Part shown: one piece after another, positions 14,394-21,227 of the stretch
How the letters are laid out: every line of letters begins with the position of its first letter
How positions within the stretch are numbered: the first letter of the stretch is position 1
Virus record (IMG/VR): IMGVR_UViG_3300044731_001638
Span: 1 to 25,641 of that record
DNA from: a virus
Strand: one strand, 5' to 3'
Length of the DNA stretch: 25,641 nucleotides
Made by a program: the position numbers and the translations under genes
Notes under the pieces: model-generated
Databases searched by the model: none
What the model was told of the DNA's origin: nothing
Seen by the model: only the letters and a program-made list of their open reading frames with translations

Positions 14394-15858
14394 TTTTCTT
14401 ACTCCTACTAGAATTTAATGAGCCATTTTGTGTTGTATCCTTAGGGTTGCAATCCAGCTTTATTCCCATCCTATCTAGCTCATCAAATATGTGCTTAATT
14501 TTTTGCAAAACGGTTGCACTATTTTGTCCATATTCTCGGTGAATTTCATCAAGGGAACAAAATCCATTTCTAATTTTCATAATATCTGCTTGAACTTCTT
14601 TAAGTGGATCAATCATTTCTCTTCTTGGAGGTGTCCAATTTACTTTAATTTTTGTTGTGTCAATTCCGTAATATAAGTTAACAGATTGTAAAAACCATTT
14701 AAAAACAGGTTCACAAAACATTGGAATCAAAATATTCCACCGCCACATCTCAATATTGCGATAAAATTCTAACCAACCCATACGACCGCTTGAAAAATTT
14801 ACTTGCGATAAATCACCGCTTAATACCTCATAAGTAACACCTAAACCGCATGCTATTTTCTTTAAATAAGAAGCACAAAAAGCCTCGTGTCCTGTAACTG
14901 TTGGAGGTTTTGATAAGGTAACAGTGCGGCCGGCTGGTAAAGTTACGGTAAGACCTGGCATCATTTCTATATTTTTATTTTCTTCATCATCTTCATTTGA
15001 TTCTGTTGGACAATTCCCATCAATATCATGAACAAATGCGGTATATAAGGATGCTATTTTTCTTCTTATAAGTTCTGCATGTTGGTAATCAGACAAATCT
15101 TTCACATCTAATAAAATAGGAGCTAACCAAGGAATACCACGAACTTGAGAAGTATTTTCCATTCTTAACATTTGCAACATTTCATTAGATGATATTAATG
15201 TACTTTGTGAATAATAAGAATTAATATTATTTTTAACAAAATAGCCAAGTCGCCTACCTCTCTCATTAAATTTAATTCCTTGGCTAATGATATCAGGATC
15301 GCTAGGGTCTTTTATTCCTGTATTATCTTTATTTATATCAATTAACTCTGATCTTATTAATTTTAATTCAAAAGGAATTTTTCCATTTTCAAATTTATTA
15401 GGAAATTTTCTAGCAAAACAATCTCCTGATTCAGCTACTTCTTTCATAATTAATGCTTGCATGCCTGAAAATGTAAGCATTTTTTCAGCATCAAAATCTG
15501 TCGATTCTGTAAAATTATTCCAAAGCTCTTGAACTTGTTCATGCGGCTTTCCGTCTTTAACAATTTCAGCGGTGATTCCAGTTCCTACCGTGTTGCTTTC
15601 AATAGCTGTAATTCCACGGCGTGAATAGCCATCATTCTTTACTAAATCACGGGATCTTGCTCTTAAAATATCAAGTCCTAAACGTGAATCTGAATTTATT
15701 GAGCTATTATTTAACTCCCAATATTTATATCGATCCGATTTTGTAGCACCTTGGAAATTTCTTATTTCATTTAAAAACTCTTTTTTATGCCTTATTAGTT
15801 GCCTTTTTTTACTTTCATTAGAAGAAAATAAGTCTTTAAATTTATCAATGAAGTCCAT
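14371..15858 (-). CDS. Portal protein, lambda gpB family
   Basis: 495 residues, slightly shorter than lambda gpB (533). The N-terminal half contains ARSRDLVKNDGYSRRGITAI, a family element (aR.l.RNn.....i...) before VGTGI. The middle has GDCFARKFPN and ELKLIRSELID, and the crown/stem region has YQHAELIRRKIASLYTAFV, matching the da.l...k.aA....f of lambda portals. GLGVTYEVLSGDLSQVNFSSGRMGWLEF follows, with LSGDLSQVNFSSGRMG equal to the very conserved l..Dls..nYSS.R. The C-terminus is a lysine/serine-rich tail. The gene follows the gpW-type connector and precedes the protease-capsid fusion. An SD GGGAG precedes the ATG. Confidence 0.92.
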   Translation of the reverse strand: MDFIDKFKDLFSSNESKKRQLIRHKKEFLNEIRNFQGATKSDRYKYWELNNSSINSDSRLGLDILRARSRDLVKNDGYSRRGITAIESNTVGTGITAEIVKDGKPHEQVQELWNNFTESTDFDAEKMLTFSGMQALIMKEVAESGDCFARKFPNKFENGKIPFELKLIRSELIDINKDNTGIKDPSDPDIISQGIKFNERGRRLGYFVKNNINSYYSQSTLISSNEMLQMLRMENTSQVRGIPWLAPILLDVKDLSDYQHAELIRRKIASLYTAFVHDIDGNCPTESNEDDEENKNIEMMPGLTVTLPAGRTVTLSKPPTVTGHEAFCASYLKKIACGLGVTYEVLSGDLSQVNFSSGRMGWLEFYRNIEMWRWNILIPMFCEPVFKWFLQSVNLYYGIDTTKIKVNWTPPRREMIDPLKEVQADIMKIRNGFCSLDEIHREYGQNSATVLQKIKHIFDELDRMGIKLDCNPKDTTQNGSLNSSRSKKSDNNKKK

Positions 15859-15863
15859 TTTTT

Positions 15864-16079
15864 TTAGACTCCCTTGTTAAATATAGAGTAACTTAACATA
15901 GTTCTTTGTTTTTTTGTTACTTTAGATAATTCATTAAGAAGTATTTGTCTTGCCTTAAGCATTTCATCTATAGATCTGTAAACAACTTCTTTCCCATCAT
16001 CAAATTTCACAGAATGAATAGATTTTGATATGGAAATATTTAAAGCTTCTAATCTGTTTTCAATTTCTTCTTTTTTCAT
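15864..16079 (-). CDS. Head-tail joining protein, lambda gpW-like
   Basis: 71 residues, compared with 68 in lambda gpW. It has the same layout: an N-terminal helix with RLEALNISI, a beta hairpin with SVKFDDGKEVVYRSIDEM (lambda has [20 protein letters not shown]), a second helix (LKARQILLNEL) and a short basic tail. gpW plugs the portal after packaging. The gene lies between terminase and portal, as in lambda. The ATG comes one base after a run of eight T, and the only SD-like bases (GGGGG) sit in the 3' arm of a terminator-like hairpin, which suggests controlled expression. Confidence 0.85.
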   Translation of the reverse strand: MKKEEIENRLEALNISISKSIHSVKFDDGKEVVYRSIDEMLKARQILLNELSKVTKKQRTMLSYSIFNKGV

Positions 16080-16080
16080 T

Positions 16081-16114
16081 AAAAAAAACCCCCAAATATG
16101 ATTTTATTTGGAGG
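16081..16114 (-). terminator. Terminator-like hairpin overlapping the gpW ribosome binding site
   Basis: Minus strand: CCTCCAAATA, a 6-base loop, TATTTGGGGG and then eight T. That is a 10-bp stem with one G-U pair and a perfect U-tract, the form of an intrinsic terminator. The U-tract ends two bases before the gpW ATG, and the GGGGG arm is the only SD. It could end transcripts from terminase/dprA, or act as an attenuator or translational switch for head genes. Read-through would then be needed for head and tail expression. Confidence 0.7.
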
Positions 16115-16203
16115 TGAAATATTTTACTCAAAAATTTGCAAAATGGCTTAATATTAACGTTTATTTACCGAAATTAAGTAAATTATAGAGAAAGGAGAGA
16201 AAA

Positions 16204-16440
16204 ATGATATTAAAAGGTAACTTTGAATTGACTATTGATGAAATGATAAAATTGCAAGAGAAAAATAAAAATAAAGTTTTTTATATAAAAGATTTATCTG
16301 GTCATTTGTATAAAGCAAAAGAGATTCAAAAGAATAATGATATTATAATTTTCAAATATTCTAAAGGCATATTTTGCGATCTTATAGCATATATTCCTAT
16401 AAATAAAATTGTAGCAATATCAGAAAATGAAAAACAATAA
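16204..16440 (+). CDS. Small opposite-strand gene of unknown function (moron candidate)
   Basis: This is the only gene on the plus strand that I accept. 78 residues: a helical N-terminus (IDEMIKLQEKNKN) followed by a beta-rich region (KVFYIKDLSGHLYKAKEI, then DIIIFKYSKGIFCDLIAYIP, then NKIVAISENEKQ) that looks like a small barrel. A strong SD AAGGAG precedes the ATG by seven bases, which argues against a chance frame. It interrupts the minus-strand late operon between dprA and gpW and converges on dprA. The 120 bases before it are AT-rich and could hold a promoter, but I see no convincing -35/-10 pair. No family recognised. Confidence 0.65.
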   Translation: MILKGNFELTIDEMIKLQEKNKNKVFYIKDLSGHLYKAKEIQKNNDIIIFKYSKGIFCDLIAYIPINKIVAISENEKQ

Positions 16441-16531
16441 AATGATGAACTTTGTGCCATCTTTATCAAAAATCGAGCTAAAAACGGCCTTAAAACGATT
16501 CTGAAATAATGCAACAATATTAATATGTTAC

Positions 16532-17389
16532 TTAATAAGAGAGATTAATTAAAATATCCTCAATGTTTTTCACTCGAATTGCGCCCAAAGCCTCTAATTC
16601 ATGTGGCCATTGCAAATTAGAATTTTCAAAATTATTATTTAATATAAATAATGGCCTGCCCTGTTTTAAGACAGTCCTAGCATTTGATAAAGTCCCTGAT
16701 CTGTCCCTTGCTTCCACAATTATTGTCCCATTTGCTAGGGCTGACATAGTTTTGTTTCTTTCAATAAAAAATCTTTTTTTAAAAGGAATTTTTAATCGCT
16801 CATATATAATAAATGGAACCTGTGAAATTAAAAGATGATTTTTAGCAATTTCATTCATTAAATCTTTATTATTTAATGGGTAACAATGATTTAAGGATGT
16901 TCCTATTACTGCAATTGTTTGACCATTTTCTTCTAGACAAGCTTTATGTGCGGCAGTGTCTATACCTTCGGCAAGCCCCGAAATAATTACAAAACCTTTT
17001 TTTACTAACATTTTTGATATTTTTGATGCTCTTTTTAAGCCTTCATTGCTTGCGTCTCTTGACCCAATAATTGCAATTGATGGCTTATTTATTAGTTCAT
17101 ATTTACCCATATAATATAATAAATATAACTTAGTATTTAAATCTAAAAGTTTTTTCGGATAATTATCTTTACCATAAATAATAGATTCGAAAGAATTTAA
17201 ATCTTTTGTCATACTTTTTATTTCTTCAAAATATTTTAAGGCAATATCTTCTTTTACTAATTCTTTAATTGAATCACTATCTATAAAGTTTTCTTCTATC
17301 ATTTTAAAAGAATCTGTTAACTGATAATAGTGATTTATTTCTTGTTCAAAAAAAGCTTCGTATCTTCCTATTTCTAATTTATTATTCAT
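16532..17389 (-). CDS. dprA: DprA/Smf-type DNA processing protein
   Basis: 285 residues. The Rossmann-type core is clear: IAIIGSRDAS (about 105-114, GSR motif), FVIISGLAEGIDTAAHKACL (133-152), TIAVIGTSLNHCYPLNN (158-174), FFIERNKTMSALANGTIIVE (207-226) and SGTLSNARTVLKQGRPLFIL (231-250). These are the conserved motifs of DprA, which binds ssDNA and loads RecA during natural transformation. The C-terminal winged-helix domain of many DprA proteins is absent; the N-terminal 100 residues are helical. The start overlaps the previous gene as ATGA. Phage copies of dprA are known, including in Wolbachia phages, but their task in the virus cycle is unclear: it may be recombination or protection of entering DNA. 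Confidence 0.9.
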   Translation of the reverse strand: MNNKLEIGRYEAFFEQEINHYYQLTDSFKMIEENFIDSDSIKELVKEDIALKYFEEIKSMTKDLNSFESIIYGKDNYPKKLLDLNTKLYLLYYMGKYELINKPSIAIIGSRDASNEGLKRASKISKMLVKKGFVIISGLAEGIDTAAHKACLEENGQTIAVIGTSLNHCYPLNNKDLMNEIAKNHLLISQVPFIIYERLKIPFKKRFFIERNKTMSALANGTIIVEARDRSGTLSNARTVLKQGRPLFILNNNFENSNLQWPHELEALGAIRVKNIEDILINLSY

Positions 17390-17634
17390 ACTTTCACCGA
17401 TGCTATTTTAATAGTGGAATCTCTTAATTTTTTGCCATCAAAATAAATTTCCATGTATCTATTTTTTTCGTTCTCATTGTTACTAGTAAGATCTAAAAAA
17501 ATAAGGCCTTTTGAAATATTTGAATTTACGAGATTTTGTTCAATTTCATCAAATTGCTCTACTAGTCGATCACTATTAAGAGAAGTCACAACAGCTTTGT
17601 ATTGCCCATTGGTTTGTTTAATTTGAAAGTTCAT
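17386..17634 (-). CDS. Unknown 82-aa protein coupled to dprA
   Basis: Unrecognised. The sequence suggests a small alpha/beta protein: a beta hairpin (FQIKQTNGQYKAVVTS), a helix (DRLVEQFDEIEQNLVNS) and two strands (GLIFLDLTS, RYMEIYFDGKKL). No membrane segment or signal. Its stop overlaps the dprA start (ATGA), so the two are very likely co-translated and may act together. Its own SD is far from the ATG (AAGGA twelve bases away), and the 160 bases before it carry two hairpin repeats that may control it. Lambda has no counterpart between terminase and gpW. Confidence 0.75.
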   Translation of the reverse strand: MNFQIKQTNGQYKAVVTSLNSDRLVEQFDEIEQNLVNSNISKGLIFLDLTSNNENEKNRYMEIYFDGKKLRDSTIKIASVKV

Positions 17635-17667
17635 AATTTTAATAAATCCTTATCTAATAAATAAAAG

Positions 17668-17709
17668 AATGTATTCATTACCTTACAGGACTTTAGCGAA
17701 TGCGTTCGT
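17668..17709. repeat. Imperfect 42-bp repeat, copy 1
   Basis: Shares AATGTATTCATTA (13/13) and a TTAC..GACTTTA.CG segment with copy 2, then ends in a small inverted repeat with CGAA/TTCG arms. The arms differ in sequence from those in copy 2, but both fold. Lies between terminase and the 82-aa gene. Confidence 0.75.
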
Positions 17710-17728
17710 TTTAATTAATAATTACTTT

Positions 17729-17770
17729 AATGTATTCATTATTTTACGAGACTTTACCGTCCGCGTGCGG
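17729..17770. repeat. Imperfect 42-bp repeat, copy 2
   Basis: Begins 61 bases after copy 1, with the same first 13 bases and a similar middle. It ends in a GC-rich inverted repeat CCGC/GCGG, exceptional in this AT-rich surrounding. On the minus strand this hairpin comes just downstream of the terminase stop, but a T-tract is lacking, so it is not a standard terminator. Confidence 0.75.
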
Positions 17771-17793
17771 TTTAAAAAAATGATTTATTGTTT

Positions 17794-19752
17794 TCACCAA
17801 TGTGAAAACCTTGAACTATTATTAAGCCAGCTATGAGTTTTTCTAGTTGGTTTTTTCATAGTTTGTACATTTTTATTAGGTTCTTTTGTTTCTTTAATTT
17901 CCCTTTTATCACCTAAAGAGGATTTAATAATCATATTTTCACTTTCGATTGCAATATTATTTGTTTTTATTATCTCAAGTTTTCTTTCTAGTTCAAACCA
18001 ATCTTTTTCTTTAAATCTTTCAATTCCAAATATTGAAGCGCAAGCCCTAGCGTAAACACGGCAGTCTAGGGCTTCGTTTCTGCTTCTTTGTTTAATCCAT
18101 TTGCCTTTAAGCTCGTATTCACAAGTTAACTCTTTAAAAAAACTCTCATGATAATTTGGAAAATGGCAATAACCCATTAATAAATCAAAATCAGATTTAT
18201 TTTTGCTTAAATAATCCATCAATTCTGCTTTATATGCGTTAACATTTACCCTATAAATTTTAATACCTTTTAAAAGTTTATGGCCTGTTTTTTTAAATTC
18301 CCTTAATGGGGATATATTAAAATACTCAGTCATTTTATCTCTTCCTTGTATAGGAAAAACATGAGTAAATTTAAAATTTTGACAGAAAGAATAAACATAA
18401 AAAGCGGTGTTGCCATCGCTTGCATCAATTCCCATTTTAGAAATTTTCATTTTTAAATCTGATCCTTCGATATCAAATTCTTCATTTACAATTTTAGCGA
18501 GTTCTTGCCAAACTTCATTTTGATCAGTTTTTCCATATAAAATACGATAATCAACTGACCAACTTTCCTTATTTCTTCCCCATGCGACAACTTCACAATG
18601 CAAACGATCATGTTGGACATCGACCCCACAAGTTAAAAATAAGCCGCCAATTGGTACCTTATTTAATTCGTAATTTTCCCTACGGTTATATATTTTTTCC
18701 CAATCTATTATTTCGCCTGTTTCTTCAAATGGAAGTCCTAAAACAGTATTTACAAAACTTTTATATTTATTAATATCATTTTTAGATTCCTCAAATAATT
18801 TTACAGCTTCCCACCATTTAAACCAGCCATCCGGTGAATAAAGTCCGCTAATAAAATAGCTAGCATGTGTTGAATCTTTACTTACGGCCGTAGCTCTCCA
18901 TTCACCATTATTTAACATTTTAGATTTTTGATATTCTTCAATTAAATATTTACAGCTAATACACTCATATTTTACACTGTGATATTTACCTTCTTCCCAT
19001 TTTAATTGCTCAAATTCCAATGTTTGATAAAAATTACATTCGGGACATGGGACAAAATACTTTCTTTGATCACCTTCTAAATATGATTTATTAATTTTAG
19101 ATCTTGAAGCACCTAGAGATGGTGTTGATATTAAAATAATTTTTTTATTAGGAAATGTATTTGTTCTTTGCATTGATAATTCAATTGGGCAGCCTTCACC
19201 TTCGACATCGTCGGGCATGCGGTCAATTTCGTCTAATACTAATTTACCAATGGGTAAAGAACATAGGCTTGAAGCACTATTTGCCCCTGATATCGCTAAA
19301 TAGCCTCCTTCAAATTCTTTCATTAGAATAGTATTTCCAGAATCTCTTTCTCTTGCATCTTTTATTTTATTTTTAAGAGATTTAGAATTTTCAAACATAG
19401 GTTTTAATCTAGTTTTAGAAAACTTTTCTGCAAGTTGAACAGAAGGTAACACATACATAATAGGAGATGGCGATATATCAACGTAATAACCTATAAAATT
19501 ACATGCTGCATTAGTAAACCCTAATTGTGCACCTTTCATTATCGTAATTTTTAAAAATTTAGAACTGCATGATAAATTTTTTAATATTTCCCTCAAGTAT
19601 GGCGTTATGCTTAAACGATATAGACCCGGACTTGAAGAAGAAACAGAAGATAAAATGATATTTTGCTCTGACCATTCATCTATATCTATTCGTTTTGTTG
19701 GCTTTAAACCACGCTTAAATGCTTCAATATAAAAAGAATTATTTATATTCAT
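17794..19752 (-). CDS. terL: Terminase large subunit, lambda gpA family
   Basis: 652 residues (lambda gpA has 641). ATPase part: deviant Walker A KGAQLGFT (73-80), Walker B LVLDEID (171-177) and coupling motif IISTP-like LISTP (207-211). A likely zinc-binding pair follows, CPEC (236-239) and CISC (264-267), typical of this family. The nuclease part starts at TCGVDVQHDRLHCEVVAWG (374-392) with the first acidic residue in GVDVQ, and has GIDASDG further on. The C-terminus (about 600-652) is basic and low complexity, probably for portal docking. The enzyme cuts concatemers and pumps DNA into the prohead. The start overlaps the small subunit stop by 14 bases. lambda gpA relatives mostly cut at cos sites. 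Confidence 0.95.
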   Translation of the reverse strand: MNINNSFYIEAFKRGLKPTKRIDIDEWSEQNIILSSVSSSSPGLYRLSITPYLREILKNLSCSSKFLKITIMKGAQLGFTNAACNFIGYYVDISPSPIMYVLPSVQLAEKFSKTRLKPMFENSKSLKNKIKDARERDSGNTILMKEFEGGYLAISGANSASSLCSLPIGKLVLDEIDRMPDDVEGEGCPIELSMQRTNTFPNKKIILISTPSLGASRSKINKSYLEGDQRKYFVPCPECNFYQTLEFEQLKWEEGKYHSVKYECISCKYLIEEYQKSKMLNNGEWRATAVSKDSTHASYFISGLYSPDGWFKWWEAVKLFEESKNDINKYKSFVNTVLGLPFEETGEIIDWEKIYNRRENYELNKVPIGGLFLTCGVDVQHDRLHCEVVAWGRNKESWSVDYRILYGKTDQNEVWQELAKIVNEEFDIEGSDLKMKISKMGIDASDGNTAFYVYSFCQNFKFTHVFPIQGRDKMTEYFNISPLREFKKTGHKLLKGIKIYRVNVNAYKAELMDYLSKNKSDFDLLMGYCHFPNYHESFFKELTCEYELKGKWIKQRSRNEALDCRVYARACASIFGIERFKEKDWFELERKLEIIKTNNIAIESENMIIKSSLGDKREIKETKEPNKNVQTMKKPTRKTHSWLNNSSRFSHW

Positions 19753-20335
19753 CGTTAGATAGTTCCCTTAAAGCAAGCTCTATTTCTTCACGCAATAAAA
19801 AATAAATTTCATTACGATCATTCATTGCAACAAATTGAGAGGCTAAACGATCTGGTAGATTAAAAAGCGATTCTTTAATGCGCTTACCAATTTCATAAAA
19901 ATCTTTTTTTACTTTATTCCCATCAACTAAACGGCCGCTAAGTTCTTCTACTTCTAAACGTTCAAGTTCTGCTGAAAATTGCATTTTACGAGTGCGGGCT
20001 TGTTCATACGATTCTTTATTATCAATTTTAAAAATATTTGTTTCTGTTTCTTCCGGTTCTTCCGTTTCAATTTCATTGGAGTTTAGAGATAGTTTAGTCT
20101 CTAAACTTTTTTTAGGCTCATTGTTTAGGGGTAGTTTAGTCTCTAAACTTTTTGAGTTATAATCAGGATCAGATTTAGATAAGACTTCTAAAACTTTTTT
20201 GTAATCAAATTTTAGTTGATTGCTTATAGGATCTCTTGCCATAGCATGATTGAGCCTCCCCTCTTTTTTAAGCTGCGAGATCCGACTTTTTGAAAGATTT
20301 AATTTTTTTGAAAGTTCATTTTGGTTTAGAAGCAT
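19739..20335 (-). CDS. terS: Terminase small subunit, lambda Nu1-like
   Basis: 198 residues (lambda Nu1 has 181). The first 30 residues are a winged-helix type DNA-binding motif (NELSKKLNLSKSRISQLKKEG). A low-complexity acidic linker (about 58-105) includes a duplicated SLETKL segment 14 residues apart. A helical domain follows, with SYEQARTRKMQFSAELERLE and RIKESLFNLPDRLASQF, as in Nu1-type proteins with y.eAR..ke...a.le.le and ....l...P.r.a. It recognises the packaging site and recruits the large subunit. The gene directly follows the proposed cos region. An SD AGGA lies seven bases before the ATG. Confidence 0.88.
   Translation of the reverse strand: MLLNQNELSKKLNLSKSRISQLKKEGRLNHAMARDPISNQLKFDYKKVLEVLSKSDPDYNSKSLETKLPLNNEPKKSLETKLSLNSNEIETEEPEETETNIFKIDNKESYEQARTRKMQFSAELERLEVEELSGRLVDGNKVKKDFYEIGKRIKESLFNLPDRLASQFVAMNDRNEIYFLLREEIELALRELSNDEYK
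20081..20153. repeat. 42-bp tandem repeat inside the small terminase gene
   Basis: GTTTAGRGRTAGTTTAGTCT begins at 20081 and again at 20123, and each copy continues CTAAACTTTTT. The spacing of 42 keeps the reading frame and duplicates the SLETKL segment of the linker. Each unit also contains inverted GTTTAG/CTAAAC elements, so it could double as a protein-binding site. Confidence 0.8.
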
Positions 20336-20371
20336 ACCACAGTCCTAGGGGTTGGGGTTTTTTTTGTCTAA

Positions 20372-20461
20372 AGCGTTTATTTTAGCGGAAAAGTTTAGGT
20401 TATAAAAATTTTATAACCAGCCAAAACCGGAGCGCCTCGCTGCCACCGGGAAATAAACGCT
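20372..20461. other. Candidate packaging (cos) site with nested inverted repeats
   Basis: Non-coding. Outer arms AGCGTTTATTT (20372-20382) and AAATAAACGCT (20451-20461) are exact inverted repeats. Inside is a 21-base perfect palindrome (20398-20418, GGTTATAAAA and its complement around one base). Next comes a GC-rich core (20427-20449) with CCGG at both ends and an AGCG/CGCT mini-hairpin. It lies just upstream of the lambda-type terminase genes, where lambda has cos. A replication origin or transcription switch is the alternative. Confidence 0.5.
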
Positions 20462-20496
20462 AGGAAGAACCTACAAATATAGATAACTATATAATA

Positions 20497-20531
20497 AATA
20501 ATTACTTACTCTAAGTTAAATAAGTATTATT
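20497..20531 (-). terminator. Weak terminator-like stem after the 70-aa gene
   Basis: AATAATTACTTA (20497-20508) pairs with TAAGTATTATT (20521-20531) with one bulged base and a 12-base loop. The stem overlaps the stop codon at 20530-20532. It is followed on the minus strand by a mixed AT tract instead of a clean T run, so termination is uncertain. Confidence 0.3.
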
Positions 20532-20742
20532 ATTTGTTAATTGCCAATTTGTTTTTCACACCGTTTTTATTCTTTTCACAAGAAAGATATTCTTTAATAT
20601 GTTTGTTTTTAATATAATCTAAACACTCTGAATCTAACCAATCTATTAAGTATTGCTTAAGTCTAATATCTAATTTATTAATATTGATAGCGAGCCTTTG
20701 AACTATTTTAATTTGTTTGTCATTTATTTCTTTATTAATCAT
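20530..20742 (-). CDS. Unknown small protein (70 aa)
   Basis: A short, lysine- and isoleucine-rich, mainly helical protein (IKIVQRLAININKLDIRLKQ, then YLIDWLDSECLDYIKNKHIK) with a basic, asparagine-rich tail. No family recognised; a small DNA- or protein-binding regulator is possible. It is the last gene before the non-coding region and terminase, a position where late regulators often lie. Only a weak purine-rich SD (AGAGA) precedes the ATG. Confidence 0.55.
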   Translation of the reverse strand: MINKEINDKQIKIVQRLAININKLDIRLKQYLIDWLDSECLDYIKNKHIKEYLSCEKNKNGVKNKLAINK

Positions 20743-20768
20743 ATGTATATATATCTCTTTAATAATTA

Positions 20769-21227
20769 TTAATCACGGCAATTCTTATCACAATGCCATG
20801 TATAGAATTGATTATCTTCAACTAATTTGAAGTCATAAAAACCATAAGCTACAGGGTTTTTTCCTTCAATATCTTGAATTTCTCCGGCTTTTTCTTCTGT
20901 AAATTCTCCAGTATTATATACAGTAAAATGAATTTTACCGTTTTTTGAACTATCGTTATCATGTACAAAATAAATAAACCCATCATATATTTTGGCTTGT
21001 TTAAACCAATTCATTTGTTCTTGAATTAGATTTAAATTATTTTCAAAATATTTAATCATTTTTTCATTGCCAAACTTAAAGCCTGTGTCGTAGGCGTATC
21101 TTAATAAATCAGATATTTTACTTATAAATTCTTTGTCAACTAACTCTTTTTCTTTCATATATTTTGTTAGAGCTTTTTTCTTTGATACTAGTAATAAATT
21201 CATTTCTTGAGATGTGCATGGTGTCAT
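20769..21227 (-). CDS. Unknown protein (152 aa)
   Basis: No family recognised. Residues 1-75 are helical and charged (KKKALTKYMKEKELVDKEFI). The second half is beta-rich with many aromatic residues (YDGFIYFVHDND, IHFTVYNTGEF, YGFYDFKLVEDNQFYTW), ending in HCDKNCRD with two Cys and a His. The ATG overlaps the stop of the gpZ-like gene (ATGA), and an SD AGGAA lies eight bases upstream, so it belongs to the same operon. Confidence 0.75.
   Translation of the reverse strand: MTPCTSQEMNLLLVSKKKALTKYMKEKELVDKEFISKISDLLRYAYDTGFKFGNEKMIKYFENNLNLIQEQMNWFKQAKIYDGFIYFVHDNDSSKNGKIHFTVYNTGEFTEEKAGEIQDIEGKNPVAYGFYDFKLVEDNQFYTWHCDKNCRD

Noticed and set aside
16326-16517. Minus-strand 63-aa frame opposite the small plus-strand gene
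   Set aside because: No SD. The plus-strand frame has a strong SD and a more protein-like composition.
16441-16531. Terminator between the convergent plus-strand gene and dprA
   Set aside because: Only a 5-bp AATCG/CGATT pairing is visible, with no T-tract.
17631-17678. 15-aa leader peptide ending over the start of the 82-aa gene
   Set aside because: The frame is real and overlaps the gene start, but AAGG is only two bases from its ATG, and part of it lies within the repeat. Too weak to call.
17729-17770. Rho-independent terminator after the large terminase gene
   Set aside because: The CCGC/GCGG hairpin is followed on the minus strand by a mixed sequence without a T-tract.
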